From assembly GCA_947628765.1 (NCBI GenBank), contig CANRBD010000006.1, forward strand, positions 1 through 19,743: 19,743 nucleotides of DNA, in the 5' to 3' direction. This stretch comes from an uncultured Bacilli bacterium (lineage in GTDB: Bacteria > Bacillota_I > Bacilli_A > RF39 > UBA660). A program made the translations under genes and the position numbers. Position 1 is the first letter of the stretch, and each line of letters starts with the position of its first letter. Shown in pieces: positions 1 through 7,549 of this stretch. Under the pieces are notes generated by a model. It was not told the DNA's origin. It did not search any database and was given only the letters and a program-made list of their open reading frames with translations.

Positions 1-47
1 TCATAGACTCCTTTAGGTAAGTAAAGCTTATCTAAAGGGGTTTATGA
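1..47 (+). other. Long RNA hairpin, unidentified
   Basis: Bases 1-20 pair with 28-47 around a 7-base loop (21-27). All 20 pairs form if the + strand is the RNA, three of them as G-U wobbles (6/42, 9/39, 17/31). The minus strand would have C-A mismatches at the same places, so a + strand transcript is favoured. The window cuts it on the left, and CCCC at 48-51 might pair with bases outside. No T-run follows directly, so it is not a simple terminator. It could be the 3' part of a small RNA or a 3' UTR. I do not recognise the family. Confidence 0.5.
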
Positions 48-151
48 CCCCAGACTAACGCCCTTTTCTCTTAAAAAACAACATTTCTTTTTATTTTTAT
101 TATTTTATTATTATATTTCTTTTTATTGGCGCGTTAGTTCTTATGTTATTT

Positions 152-179
152 AAGAAACTTTTATAGTTTCTTTTTTTTC
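152..179 (+). terminator. Weak intrinsic terminator upstream of spoIIP
   Basis: An 8-bp stem (152-159 with 165-172, arm AAGAAACT) with a 5-base loop is followed by a run of T. The stem is AT-rich and so weak. It would end whatever + strand transcript carries the hairpin at 1-47. The stretch between them (64-127) is low-complexity AT sequence. Bases 54-60 (ACTAACG) can pair with 132-138 across that stretch. Confidence 0.45.
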
Positions 180-202
180 TACATTTTATTTAAATTAAAC
201 TT

Positions 203-210
203 CATATAAT
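203..210 (+). promoter_or_regulatory. Promoter -10 of spoIIP
   Basis: CATATAAT lies 22 bases before the spoIIP ATG. It can be read as a sigma-A -10 (TATAAT at 205-210) or as a sporulation-sigma CATANNNT element. No TTGACA-like -35 is seen at the right distance. SpoIIP is sigma-E dependent in B. subtilis, which fits the second reading, but the sequence alone does not decide. Confidence 0.45.
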
Positions 211-232
211 TTAGATAAAGTGGGGTGAAATA

Positions 233-1192
233 ATGAAAAAAGTGAAAACAGTTAAAAGAAGAAAATTTAAATATCGTATTTTACTATATGTATTTTTAGT
301 TTTTATTGGTTATGAAGTATCTTATAACGTAATTATGAATTTTAAACTAGCAAATACCAATGAAGATTTTATAAAGGGCTTGCTTGCTGATTCTAATTAT
401 CATATGCTTTATGAAAGAAAAGCTAATAATTTATTAAATAAAATGTTTTCCTATGTGTTTGATATTAACGAACCGGTTAGTATTTTAGAAAATACTTTTC
501 ATTTTAAAGCTAACAAAACAGAAAATACAGGATATGTTAGTAATCCAAAAATAGATGAAACTAGTTCTAAAATAGAAACACCACCGTTAGTTTATATTTA
601 TAATTCTCATCAAAGTGAAAGTTATAAAGGCGATGTATTAAAGCCATATAATATCAAGCCAGGAGTTATGATGGCCTCTTATATTTTAGAAGATAGATTA
701 GAAAAATCCGATATTAATACTTTAGTTTTAGAGGATAACTTAATAGATTATATGAATTTAAATAACATGAACCATGCCAGTAGTTATAAAGCTAGTAGGG
801 AATTTATTACAAAAGTAATTACGGCAAATCCTAGTTTAGAATTAATTATCGACCTTCATCGCGACAGCATTTCTAAAGAAAAATCAACTGTCGTAATCAA
901 TAACAAATCATGTGCGAAAATTATTTTTGTGGTGGGCAACGAATATGATAGTTATCAAAATAATTTAGATTTAACTAATAAATTAAATAATATGATTAAA
1001 GAAAAATATCCATCTTTAACTAGGGGTGTCTTAGTAAAAGGCGGAAATAATAGTAACGGAGTTTACAATCAAGATTTAAGTCCCAAAATGACTTTGATTG
1101 AAATTGGTTCAGATACCAATACCATTGATGAAGTTTTAAATACTATTGAACTTTTAAGCCCAATTATTGCGGAGTATGTTAGTGGAGCGTAA
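233..1192 (+). CDS. spoIIP: Stage II sporulation protein P (SpoIIP), peptidoglycan amidase/endopeptidase
   Basis: SpoIIP is the membrane-anchored cell-wall hydrolase of the SpoIID-SpoIIM-SpoIIP engulfment machine; it cleaves stem peptides and cross-links of septal peptidoglycan. The 319-aa product has a basic N-terminus and one membrane anchor (about residues 14-34), a variable linker to about 115, then the amidase domain. Family signatures visible are YIYNSHQSES (121-130, His126), IDLHRDS (206-212, His209), and YNQDLSPKMTLIEIG (278-292, Glu290), which match the zinc/catalytic positions of the Amidase_3-like SpoIIP fold. The ATG is preceded by GGGGTG. It is shorter than the B. subtilis protein (about 400 aa), mainly in the N-terminal half. 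SpoIIP neighbours a small YqxA-like gene, as in Bacillus. Identification is firm; sporulation of this organism is inferred. Confidence 0.93.
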   Translation: MKKVKTVKRRKFKYRILLYVFLVFIGYEVSYNVIMNFKLANTNEDFIKGLLADSNYHMLYERKANNLLNKMFSYVFDINEPVSILENTFHFKANKTENTGYVSNPKIDETSSKIETPPLVYIYNSHQSESYKGDVLKPYNIKPGVMMASYILEDRLEKSDINTLVLEDNLIDYMNLNNMNHASSYKASREFITKVITANPSLELIIDLHRDSISKEKSTVVINNKSCAKIIFVVGNEYDSYQNNLDLTNKLNNMIKEKYPSLTRGVLVKGGNNSNGVYNQDLSPKMTLIEIGSDTNTIDEVLNTIELLSPIIAEYVSGA

Positions 1193-1511
1193 ACATTTAA
1201 GTAAAATCTTTCGTTTTTTACTTCTTACATTATTTGTTACTTTTATGGCTATTTATGTTTCCAAAAGTGCGGGATATATCGAATATGAAAATCGTAAACA
1301 AGTAGCTTTAACCGAAAAACAAATAGAAAAATTTGAAGCTGATGTTAAAGCGGGTAAAAATGTCGATTTAAACAAATATTTAAAAAAGAACGAAAGAAAT
1401 TATCAAAACAAAATATCAAATTGGGGTTTAAAAGTTTCAAAAGTTATGGAAAATGGAGTTAATAAAGTTGTTAAAGTTAGTTTTAAATTTTTAGCTGATT
1501 TAGCTGAGTAA
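1182..1511 (+). CDS. Small single-pass membrane protein, YqxA-like (DUF3679) by position
   Basis: A protein of about 110 aa overlapping the end of spoIIP. The frame is open from TTG 1167 and has ATG at 1176, but the only SD-like sequence, GGAG at 1171-1174, sits seven bases before GTG 1182, so that start is preferred. A short basic N-terminus is followed by one membrane segment (FRFLLLTLFVTFMAIYV), then a charged region rich in Lys/Glu and an amphipathic C-terminal helix. In B. subtilis the gene after spoIIP is yqxA, a protein of similar length and layout and unknown function. The resemblance is by position and topology, not clear motif identity. Likely co-translated with spoIIP and so perhaps expressed during engulfment. 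Confidence 0.6.
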   Translation: MERKHLSKIFRFLLLTLFVTFMAIYVSKSAGYIEYENRKQVALTEKQIEKFEADVKAGKNVDLNKYLKKNERNYQNKISNWGLKVSKVMENGVNKVVKVSFKFLADLAE

Positions 1512-1513
1512 TC

Positions 1514-1542
1514 TTTAATAAAAAAGATAAATGTGGTATGAT
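1514..1542 (+). promoter_or_regulatory. Candidate sigma-A promoter of nfo
   Basis: TTTAAT (1514-1519), a 17-base spacer and TATGAT (1537-1542) with an extended -10 TGG just before it. Transcription would begin near 1549, leaving almost no leader and making the first ATG (1547) unlikely to be used from this promoter. Confidence 0.4.
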
Positions 1543-1546
1543 GTAA

Positions 1547-2476
1547 ATGGTGATGGAAATGGAAGAATTAATAATTGGTAGTCATGTTTCTTATACTAAT
1601 AATGACGGTCTATTAGGTAGTGTTAAAGAAGCTTTAAGTTATGGAGCTAATACCTTTATGTTTTATACTGGAGCGCCGCAAAATACAATTAGAAGTGCCA
1701 TTGATAAAGACCTTACTTTAAAAGCTCATAAATTAATGAAAGAAAAAGGTATTGATATAAAAAATGTCATTGTCCATGCCCCTTATATTATTAATTTAGC
1801 TAATAATAAGGACTTAGATAAATTTAATTTCAGTATTAATTTTTTAAAACAAGAATTAAAAAGGAGTGAAGAATTAGGAATTAATAAAGTAGTTCTTCAT
1901 CCTGGAAGTCATGTTGGCTTAGGAACCGATACAGGAATCCAAAATATTATTACAGCCTTAAATGAAGTTTTAGATAGTGAAGAAGGCCCAGTTATCTGTT
2001 TAGAAACAATGGCCGGTAAAGGGACAGAAGTGGGAACAACTTTTGAAGAAATAAAAGAAATTATTGATGGCGTTAAATATCAAAATAGAGTCATGGTTTG
2101 CTTAGATACATGTCATATTAATGATGCCGGCTATGATTTAAATAATTTTGATAAAATTTTAACAGAATTTGATGAAGTAATCGGTTTAGATAAAATTGCA
2201 TGTGTGCATATTAATGATAGTAAAAATGTAACGGCTTCCCATAAAGATCGTCATGAAAACTTTGGCTTAGGTAATATCGGTTTTGATAATTTAATCAAAG
2301 TTGTTTATCATGACAAATTAAAAGGAATTCCTAAAATTTTAGAAACCCCTTATATTTCTTCAGAAGCCGGTGGTATAGACCGTACTTATCCACCATATAA
2401 ACAAGAAATTGCCATGATTAAAGCTAAAAAAATGAATCCTCAGTTATTAGAAGAAGTCCGTGCTTATTTTAAATAG
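1547..2476 (+). CDS. nfo: Endonuclease IV (AP endonuclease)
   Basis: Cleaves the phosphodiester bond 5' of abasic sites in base-excision repair; TIM-barrel fold with three zinc ions. The family pattern runs through the protein: GSHVSY near the N-terminus, VVLHPGSHVG, ICLETMAGKGTEVG, CLDTCHINDAGYD, HINDSKN, HKDRHENFGLGNIG and ILETPY, together carrying the His, Glu and Asp metal ligands. Length (309 aa from ATG 1547) is close to the usual 280-300. ATG codons at 1553 and 1559 are alternatives; there is no clear SD, and the mapped -10 favours a later one. In B. subtilis nfo (yqfS) lies next to yqfT; here a broken YqfT-like gene lies convergently just downstream and overlaps the nfo end. Confidence 0.95.
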   Translation: MVMEMEELIIGSHVSYTNNDGLLGSVKEALSYGANTFMFYTGAPQNTIRSAIDKDLTLKAHKLMKEKGIDIKNVIVHAPYIINLANNKDLDKFNFSINFLKQELKRSEELGINKVVLHPGSHVGLGTDTGIQNIITALNEVLDSEEGPVICLETMAGKGTEVGTTFEEIKEIIDGVKYQNRVMVCLDTCHINDAGYDLNNFDKILTEFDEVIGLDKIACVHINDSKNVTASHKDRHENFGLGNIGFDNLIKVVYHDKLKGIPKILETPYISSEAGGIDRTYPPYKQEIAMIKAKKMNPQLLEEVRAYFK

Positions 2477-2721
2477 CTTTTATATTTTTCTTTATATTCA
2501 TCGTATAAACTGACCACTTTTTCATAATTTTCACTAGTTAAATGTTCTTAGGCTAAAGTGTCATCAGAATCATCATTTAATAATGCTTGATAATTTTCTT
2601 TAGCCACCTTTAAAAGTGCATTTAATTCTTTTTCATTTAATTTAATATTGTTTTTTATCGCAAAATCGTTTATATTATTTATGGTTAATTTATTTACATA
2701 TTGTCCAATTAAACTATTCAT
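2464..2721 (-). pseudogene. DUF2624/YqfT-like small protein interrupted by an in-frame TAA
   Basis: On the minus strand an ATG at 2721 with a strong SD (AGGAGG, 2727-2732) opens a 57-codon frame that stops at TAA 2550-2548. The same frame continues for 27 sense codons to a second TAA at 2466-2464, inside the last codons of nfo. Read through, it gives 85 aa: an N-terminal part with NDFAIKNNIKLNEKELNALL and a C-terminal amphipathic helix YEKVVSLYDEYKEKYKSYL. Length, composition and position beside nfo match B. subtilis YqfT (DUF2624, about 85 aa, unknown function). It may be a decaying gene, a shorter functional 57-aa product, or a sequence error. The family assignment rests on recall and synteny, so it is moderate. 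Confidence 0.6.
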
Positions 2722-2784
2722 AAATACCTCCTATTTTAAGTATATGTGATTTTAAAGTAGGGGTTATTAAAAGAGGTGCATGTA

Positions 2785-4884
2785 ATGAAAAGAAAGAAAA
2801 AAGAAGAAAAATTAAAGTCTTTAATTAAAGGCCCTTTATTTAAAAGAAAAAAACCCCTCCATTATTCTTATGGTTATAAAATAAATAAGGATATTAAAGT
2901 GGAGATTGAAAAACGCTACAATATTTTAATGGGTATTGTTTTGGCTCTAATTATTATTTTAATTATTGGTCTATTTGTTGTTCAAGTAGTTAAAAAAGAT
3001 TACTATAAAGTGGAGATGGAAGAATTAACCCAAAAAGTTGTTGAAGGACCAACCGCACCTAGAGGCCGTATTTATGATCGAAATGGTAGATTAATTGTGG
3101 ACAATAAAGCGAATAAAGTTATTTATTATCAAAAGCCAAAAGAAGTAGAATTTAAAACGGAAAAACAAGTTGCTTATAAATTAGCAGAAATGATCGAAGT
3201 GGATTATTCAAAATTAACAAGTTATGATATCAAAAATTTTTGGTTAAAAAATAACCGTGAAAAAGCTAACAAAAGAATTACCGATGAGGAATGGCGCAAA
3301 TTAGACGAACGCAAAATCACCGCTGATGATATTTGGGATTTAAAAATGGCGAGAGTAACCGATGAAGATTTAGCTATGTATGATGATAAAGATAAAGAAG
3401 CAGCTTATATTTATGCCCTTATGAATAAAGGCTATTCTTATGAAGAAAAGGTCATTAAAGATACCGGTGTAACTGATGAAGAATATGCCCTTGTTGGAGA
3501 AAACATTAGTATCCTTCATGGGGTTAATACCAAACTAGATTGGGAAAGAGTATATCCTTATGGAGATGTTTTTAAATCGATTATTGGAACCGTTTCCACA
3601 AGTAAATCAGGTATTCCGGCCGAGCTTAAAGATGATTATCTTAAAAAAGGTTATAGCTTAGATGATCGCGTGGGTGTTAGTTATTTAGAATATCAATATG
3701 AAGATCTTTTACGTGGTAAAAAGAATAAATATCAAGTAGCTGATGATGGATCATATAAATTATTAGAAAAAGGTTCAAGAGGAAAAGATATTGTTTTATC
3801 GATTGATATTGAACTTCAAAAATATGTCGAAGAACTTTTGAAAAATGAAGTGATGCAAACGAAAAAAGAAGCTAATACTGAATATTATAATCGTTCATTT
3901 ATCATAATTGCCGATCCTAATACGGGTGAAATTTTAGCCATGTCAGGCAAACAACTAAAAGATAACGAAATTGTCGATTATACGCCAGGGATATTAACCT
4001 CACCAGTGGTTATGGGTTCAGTCGTTAAAGGCGCTAGCCAAATTGTTGGTTACAATACTGGAGCTTTAAAAATTGGTGAAAAAAGGCAAGATGCCTGTGT
4101 TAAAATTGCAGCCACTCCAGAAAAATGTTCATGGAAAAAACTAGGAACTTTAAATGATATTACCGCTATTGCGCAATCATCTAATACTTATCAATTTTAT
4201 ACAGCTATTAAAGTGGGAAAAGGCAAGTATCGTTATAATAAGCCTTTAACGATCGATAAAGAAGCCTTTAATATTTATCGTGATACTTTTGCCCAGTTTG
4301 GTTTAGGTGTAAAGACAGGTATTGATTTACCTATTGAAAGTTTAGGCTATAAAGGTACTAAAATGAATGCCGGCTTGCTAATGGACTTTTCAATCGGTCA
4401 GTATGATACTTATACTCCTATCCAGCTTACACAGTATATTGGGACGATTGCTAACGGCGGCACACGTATTAAACCAACCTTATATAAAGGTTTATATGAA
4501 GATGGTAAAGTGGTAAGTGAGATTAAGCCAGAAGAATTAGGCAAAGTAGATACGAAAAGTGAATATATGGACCGAGTACATCAAGGCTTTGAAGCCGTAT
4601 TAAGATATGGCACAGGAGCAGGTTATATTAATATGGCTTATAAACCTGCTGGTAAAACAGGAACCAGTCAAAGTTTTGTCGATACAGATGGTGATGGCGT
4701 CGTGGATAAAGAAACAATTTCAACCACTTTTGCGGCCTATGCTCCATATGATAATCCTAAGGTAACTTTTACTATTATTTCCCCTGATGTTTCCAGAAGT
4801 GATGGCCGAACGAATCATCAATCGAATATTAATAAAAGAATTGCTGGAGCAATTTCACAAAAATACTTTCAATTTTATAAATAA
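2785..4884 (+). CDS. Class B penicillin-binding protein (PBP2-like transpeptidase)
   Basis: A monofunctional D,D-transpeptidase that cross-links peptidoglycan outside the membrane. ATG 2785 is chosen because AAGAGGTG (2771-2778) stands six bases before it; a GTG at 2776 lies inside that SD. The 699-aa product has a very basic cytoplasmic tail, one membrane anchor (about residues 47-69), the PBP dimerisation domain beginning at TAPRGRIYDRNGRLI (about 90-104), an acidic helical insert (about 145-235), and the transpeptidase domain. The active-site motifs are present: SVVK (412-415, nucleophile Ser412), SSN (465-467) and KTGT (624-627). The C-terminal half contains DTDGDGV. The domain order fits the elongation PBP2/PbpA group better than PBP1-type division enzymes, which usually carry PASTA repeats. 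No rodA or mre gene is adjacent. Followed 42 bases later by rpmG. Confidence 0.9.
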   Translation: MKRKKKEEKLKSLIKGPLFKRKKPLHYSYGYKINKDIKVEIEKRYNILMGIVLALIIILIIGLFVVQVVKKDYYKVEMEELTQKVVEGPTAPRGRIYDRNGRLIVDNKANKVIYYQKPKEVEFKTEKQVAYKLAEMIEVDYSKLTSYDIKNFWLKNNREKANKRITDEEWRKLDERKITADDIWDLKMARVTDEDLAMYDDKDKEAAYIYALMNKGYSYEEKVIKDTGVTDEEYALVGENISILHGVNTKLDWERVYPYGDVFKSIIGTVSTSKSGIPAELKDDYLKKGYSLDDRVGVSYLEYQYEDLLRGKKNKYQVADDGSYKLLEKGSRGKDIVLSIDIELQKYVEELLKNEVMQTKKEANTEYYNRSFIIIADPNTGEILAMSGKQLKDNEIVDYTPGILTSPVVMGSVVKGASQIVGYNTGALKIGEKRQDACVKIAATPEKCSWKKLGTLNDITAIAQSSNTYQFYTAIKVGKGKYRYNKPLTIDKEAFNIYRDTFAQFGLGVKTGIDLPIESLGYKGTKMNAGLLMDFSIGQYDTYTPIQLTQYIGTIANGGTRIKPTLYKGLYEDGKVVSEIKPEELGKVDTKSEYMDRVHQGFEAVLRYGTGAGYINMAYKPAGKTGTSQSFVDTDGDGVVDKETISTTFAAYAPYDNPKVTFTIISPDVSRSDGRTNHQSNINKRIAGAISQKYFQFYK

Positions 4885-4895
4885 TTTGTTATAAT
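4867..4895 (+). promoter_or_regulatory. Promoter of rpmG-efp
   Basis: TATAAT at 4890-4895 with a poor -35 (TTTCAA, 4867-4872) 17 bases upstream, inside the end of the PBP gene. It would drive rpmG, efp and the coiled-coil gene up to the terminator at 6698. Confidence 0.5.
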
Positions 4896-4926
4896 GTAAA
4901 TAGGTATGTAAAGAAGGAGGGATATT

Positions 4927-5094
4927 ATGGCAAAAAAAGGAGAAGCAAGAGAAAATATCACGCTTGTTTGTACTGTTTGTAAAGAAGAAAATTATCGTAA
5001 AGAAAAAAATAAACGAAACACTCCCGAACGTTTAGAAATAAAAAAATATTGTCCAAAATGTAATAAAACAACATTACATAGAGAGAAAAAATAA
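4927..5094 (+). CDS. rpmG: 50S ribosomal protein L33, zinc-binding form
   Basis: A 55-aa gene. The start is a MAKKGEAREN N-terminus after a strong SD (AAGGAGGG, 4914-4921). The product is small and basic, with two CxxC pairs (CTVC at 15-18, CPKC at 42-45) forming the zinc knuckle of the C+ type L33; the middle YRKEKNKRNTPERLEIKKYCP is the hallmark of the family. It belongs to the large ribosomal subunit near the E site. B. subtilis has C+ and C- paralogues regulated by zinc; only the C+ copy is seen here. It is separated from efp by 12 bases that contain the efp SD, so the two are co-transcribed. Confidence 0.95.
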   Translation: MAKKGEARENITLVCTVCKEENYRKEKNKRNTPERLEIKKYCPKCNKTTLHREKK

Positions 5095-5106
5095 TAGGAG
5101 GGTTTT

Positions 5107-5664
5107 ATGATTAATATAAACGATATTAAAAATGGTATGACCGTTTTAATCGATGGCAACGTTTGTCAAATTATCGAGTTTTTACATGTTAAACCTGGTA
5201 AAGGCCCTGCCTTTGTAAGAATAAAACTTAAAAATTTAAGAACGGGTTCAACGGTTGAACGTACATTTAATACCAATATAAAATTAGAAAAAGCCAATAT
5301 TGAAAAAATGGCTATGCAATTTTTATATGAAAATAGTGGCAAGTACAATTTTATGAATATGGAAACATATGAACAAATTGAACTTGATAAAGATGTTTTA
5401 GGTGAAGATTATAAATACTTAAAAGAAGGACTTAGTATTGAAATTTCATTTTATGAAGGCGAAGTTCTTGGAATTATTTTACCTGAAAAAATTGAATATG
5501 TAGTTACTAATACTGAACCAGCAGTTAAAGGGAATACGACAAATAATGCTACTAAAGATGCCGTACTTGAAAACGGCTTAACAATTAGGGTACCATTATT
5601 TATAAACGAAAATGACGTTGTTGTCGTTTCTACTAAAGACGGCAAATACGATTCTAGGGCTTAA
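5107..5664 (+). CDS. efp: Translation elongation factor P
   Basis: EF-P binds between the ribosomal P and E sites and relieves stalling at polyproline stretches. The 185-aa length is standard, with KOW-like domain I (residues 1-65) and two OB domains. The loop HVKPGKGPAFVRIK carries Lys32 at its tip, the residue that is 5-aminopentanolylated in B. subtilis; no modification enzyme is encoded in this window. The C-terminus GLTIRVPLFINENDVVVVSTKDGKY is the conserved domain III signature. The ATG follows AGGAGGG at 5097-5103. The transpeptidase upstream and the coupling ATPase further down are proline-containing, but no specific target can be read from the sequence. Confidence 0.96.
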   Translation: MININDIKNGMTVLIDGNVCQIIEFLHVKPGKGPAFVRIKLKNLRTGSTVERTFNTNIKLEKANIEKMAMQFLYENSGKYNFMNMETYEQIELDKDVLGEDYKYLKEGLSIEISFYEGEVLGIILPEKIEYVVTNTEPAVKGNTTNNATKDAVLENGLTIRVPLFINENDVVVVSTKDGKYDSRA

Positions 5665-5700
5665 AAAAATAAAAGAAAGAATAAAAAGAGGTGTTTTATT

Positions 5701-6708
5701 ATGCTAGAAAAAGACAGATTTTTACAAATCAAAGAGATGGCTAGAACGGTTAGAAAAGAAAATGAAAGGTTATTTGAGGCATTTTCAAAAGAGGCGCCAG
5801 ATGATGCAATTAGAGAGAAAAATGAATTTTTAGAGACCATTATCGCTAGTATGGATGATGAGTTTAGTACTGGGGATAAAGGCCATGAAGAAAGGCAAAT
5901 TTTTCGAGCTAGTGTCCTTATTCCAGATGACGATGATTTCTTAGAAACTTATTCTAAGGATAAGAATATTCGTAGTCTTATGAGAACCTATGCTGTGGGA
6001 ATTGAAGATATCATGAGCAAAATTACTGAACTTAATATTTATACAGAATATTTAAATGATGAAAAAGAGTCTCATTTTGCGGAAGAATCTAACGAGGAAT
6101 ATTCGACAGCTTTTGCCGATGAGGAAGAAACTGAAATTCCATTAGATACAATGCCAAATTTATCTTCTAAAGATGCCGAAAGTTTATTAAGTGAAATTGA
6201 ACATCTCTCTAGTGTAATTGATGATTTAGAAAAAACCGATTATGGCGTAGTTTTAGAACCAGAGGAAAGTGCGGACAAGGAAGAAGAAAAAACCGAAGTT
6301 ATTGAACCGGTTATTCCATCTAAGGTAGAAAATGAAGAATTATCTTATTCTAGTGATATGTCTATCGATGATATTAGTAATGCCGTAGATGGTTTTGTTG
6401 ATGATTATAATAATATCCAAAATGATTTAGAAAAATCTAAGAAAGATCTTAAAAAAGCTAAACATGAAAATGAAAAGCTCAAAGATCAAGTCAAAAAATT
6501 AAAAGAAGATGCTTATACGCTTAAGAAAAATAATTTAGAAAGTGCTAAATCATTAAAAGAAGTTAATGACCATATCAAACAACTTGAAAATGAAAATATC
6601 ACTTTAAAGGACCAAGTTAAAGATATGGAAGGCAAAATTAAGCGTTCTTCAGCATTACTTAAAAAGATTTATAATAGTATTCCTAAAAAAACAAATGAAA
6701 ACCACTAA
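5701..6708 (+). CDS. Unrecognised acidic coiled-coil protein
   Basis: I do not recognise a family. The 335-aa product has no signal peptide, no membrane segment, no Cys and no Trp. Residues 1-115 are mixed helical and charged (KDRFLQIKEMARTVRKENERL at the start), 120-215 are strongly acidic and low-complexity (EEETEIP, EPEESADKEEEKTEV), and about 225-325 form a long heptad-rich coiled coil (KKDLKKAKHENEKLKDQVKKLK). The ATG has SD AGAGGTG (5687-5693). It follows efp by 36 bases with no terminator between, so it is probably the last gene of the rpmG-efp transcript. The stop codon lies within the downstream terminator palindrome. A scaffold or cytoskeleton-like role would fit the shape but is only a guess. 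Confidence 0.8.
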   Translation: MLEKDRFLQIKEMARTVRKENERLFEAFSKEAPDDAIREKNEFLETIIASMDDEFSTGDKGHEERQIFRASVLIPDDDDFLETYSKDKNIRSLMRTYAVGIEDIMSKITELNIYTEYLNDEKESHFAEESNEEYSTAFADEEETEIPLDTMPNLSSKDAESLLSEIEHLSSVIDDLEKTDYGVVLEPEESADKEEEKTEVIEPVIPSKVENEELSYSSDMSIDDISNAVDGFVDDYNNIQNDLEKSKKDLKKAKHENEKLKDQVKKLKEDAYTLKKNNLESAKSLKEVNDHIKQLENENITLKDQVKDMEGKIKRSSALLKKIYNSIPKKTNENH

Positions 6709-6722
6709 TTAGTGGTTTTTTG
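6698..6722 (+). terminator. Terminator of the rpmG-efp operon, overlapping the stop codon
   Basis: A perfect 22-base palindrome (6698-6719) centred on AATT, followed by T to 6721. The TAA of the preceding gene (6706-6708) is inside the left arm and loop. Confidence 0.75.
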
Positions 6723-6724
6723 TT

Positions 6725-6751
6725 ATATTATTTTCGGATTATTCATATACT
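6725..6751 (+). promoter_or_regulatory. Candidate sporulation-type promoter of yabG
   Basis: CATATACT at 6744-6751 fits the sigma-E/K -10 pattern CATANNNT, with ATATT (6725-6729) 14 bases upstream resembling a sigma-E -35. TATACT could also serve sigma-A, though no good TTGACA lies 17 bases upstream. Assignment is tentative. Confidence 0.35.
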
Positions 6752-6766
6752 TTCTTGGGTGATAAT

Positions 6767-7549
6767 ATGGAATTTAATGTTGGGGATTTGGTAACTCGTA
6801 ATTCATATGATAATGATATTGTCTTTAAAATCGTTGAAATCAATGATGAAAACGTGATATTAAAAGGAATGAATATTAGGTTAATCGCTGATGCTTCAAT
6901 TAGTGATTTAAAAAAGCATAACGATGAAGATATTGAACATGAAAAAGATTTTTTAGAGCGACTGGATACCAAAACAAATTTAGATCGTAATGATTATTTT
7001 TATCTTCCAGGTAAGATCTTGCACATCGATAGTGATACGGATTACTTGAAAAGATGTTTAGACTATTATAAAAAAATAAATATATGGGCTATGGGGATTA
7101 ATGAAAAAGAAGAAGATGTAGCTGATGACATTATTGAGTTATTGGAAAAATATAAACCAAATATTGTAGTAATTACTGGCCATGATGCTTATAATAAAAG
7201 AAAAGGTTCACGCGATGATTTATCGTCATATAAATCAAGTGCTCATTTTGTCAAAGCGGTAAAAAAGGCTAGAGAATATGAAGGCAGTCACGAAAAATTA
7301 ATTATTATTGCTGGCGCTTGTGGTTCTTATTATGAGGAATTAATCAAAGCGGGGGCTAATTTTGCTTCCAGTCCTAAAAGAATAAATATCCATGCTTTAG
7401 ATCCGGCCATCGTGGCTGCAAAAATGAGTTTATCAAACATTAATAAAGATATAGATTTAAAAGACATTTTAGAAAAAACTAAATATGGAAAAGATGGAAT
7501 TGGTGGAATTATTACGAAAGGAACTATGTATGTTGGATATCCTCGATAA
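6767..7549 (+). CDS. yabG: Sporulation-specific protease YabG
   Basis: YabG is the mother-cell protease that trims spore coat proteins (such as SpoIVA and YeeK in B. subtilis) so that transglutaminase can cross-link them. The start is ATG 6767 after the weak SD GGGTGAT; TTG 6755 is part of that region. The 260-aa protein opens with NVGDLVTRNSYDNDIVFKI and then YFYLPGKILHIDSD, VVITGHDAY (His139), and IAGACGSYYEELIKAGANFASSPKR (Cys185), all conserved YabG blocks, ending with GIGGIITKGTMYVGYP. His139 and Cys185 are the likely catalytic pair of peptidase family U57, by conservation rather than proof. It is somewhat shorter than the B. subtilis protein (about 290 aa). The 3' end overlaps veg by 20 bases, keeping the yabG-veg order of Bacillus. 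Confidence 0.93.
   Translation: MEFNVGDLVTRNSYDNDIVFKIVEINDENVILKGMNIRLIADASISDLKKHNDEDIEHEKDFLERLDTKTNLDRNDYFYLPGKILHIDSDTDYLKRCLDYYKKINIWAMGINEKEEDVADDIIELLEKYKPNIVVITGHDAYNKRKGSRDDLSSYKSSAHFVKAVKKAREYEGSHEKLIIIAGACGSYYEELIKAGANFASSPKRINIHALDPAIVAAKMSLSNINKDIDLKDILEKTKYGKDGIGGIITKGTMYVGYPR

Noticed and set aside
1..47. Simple terminator at the left edge
   Set aside because: No T-run follows on either strand; CCCC and mixed sequence follow on the + side.
5166..5645. Open minus-strand frames over efp
   Set aside because: They lie wholly inside efp, have no SD or promoter and no recognisable product; they are antisense shadows.
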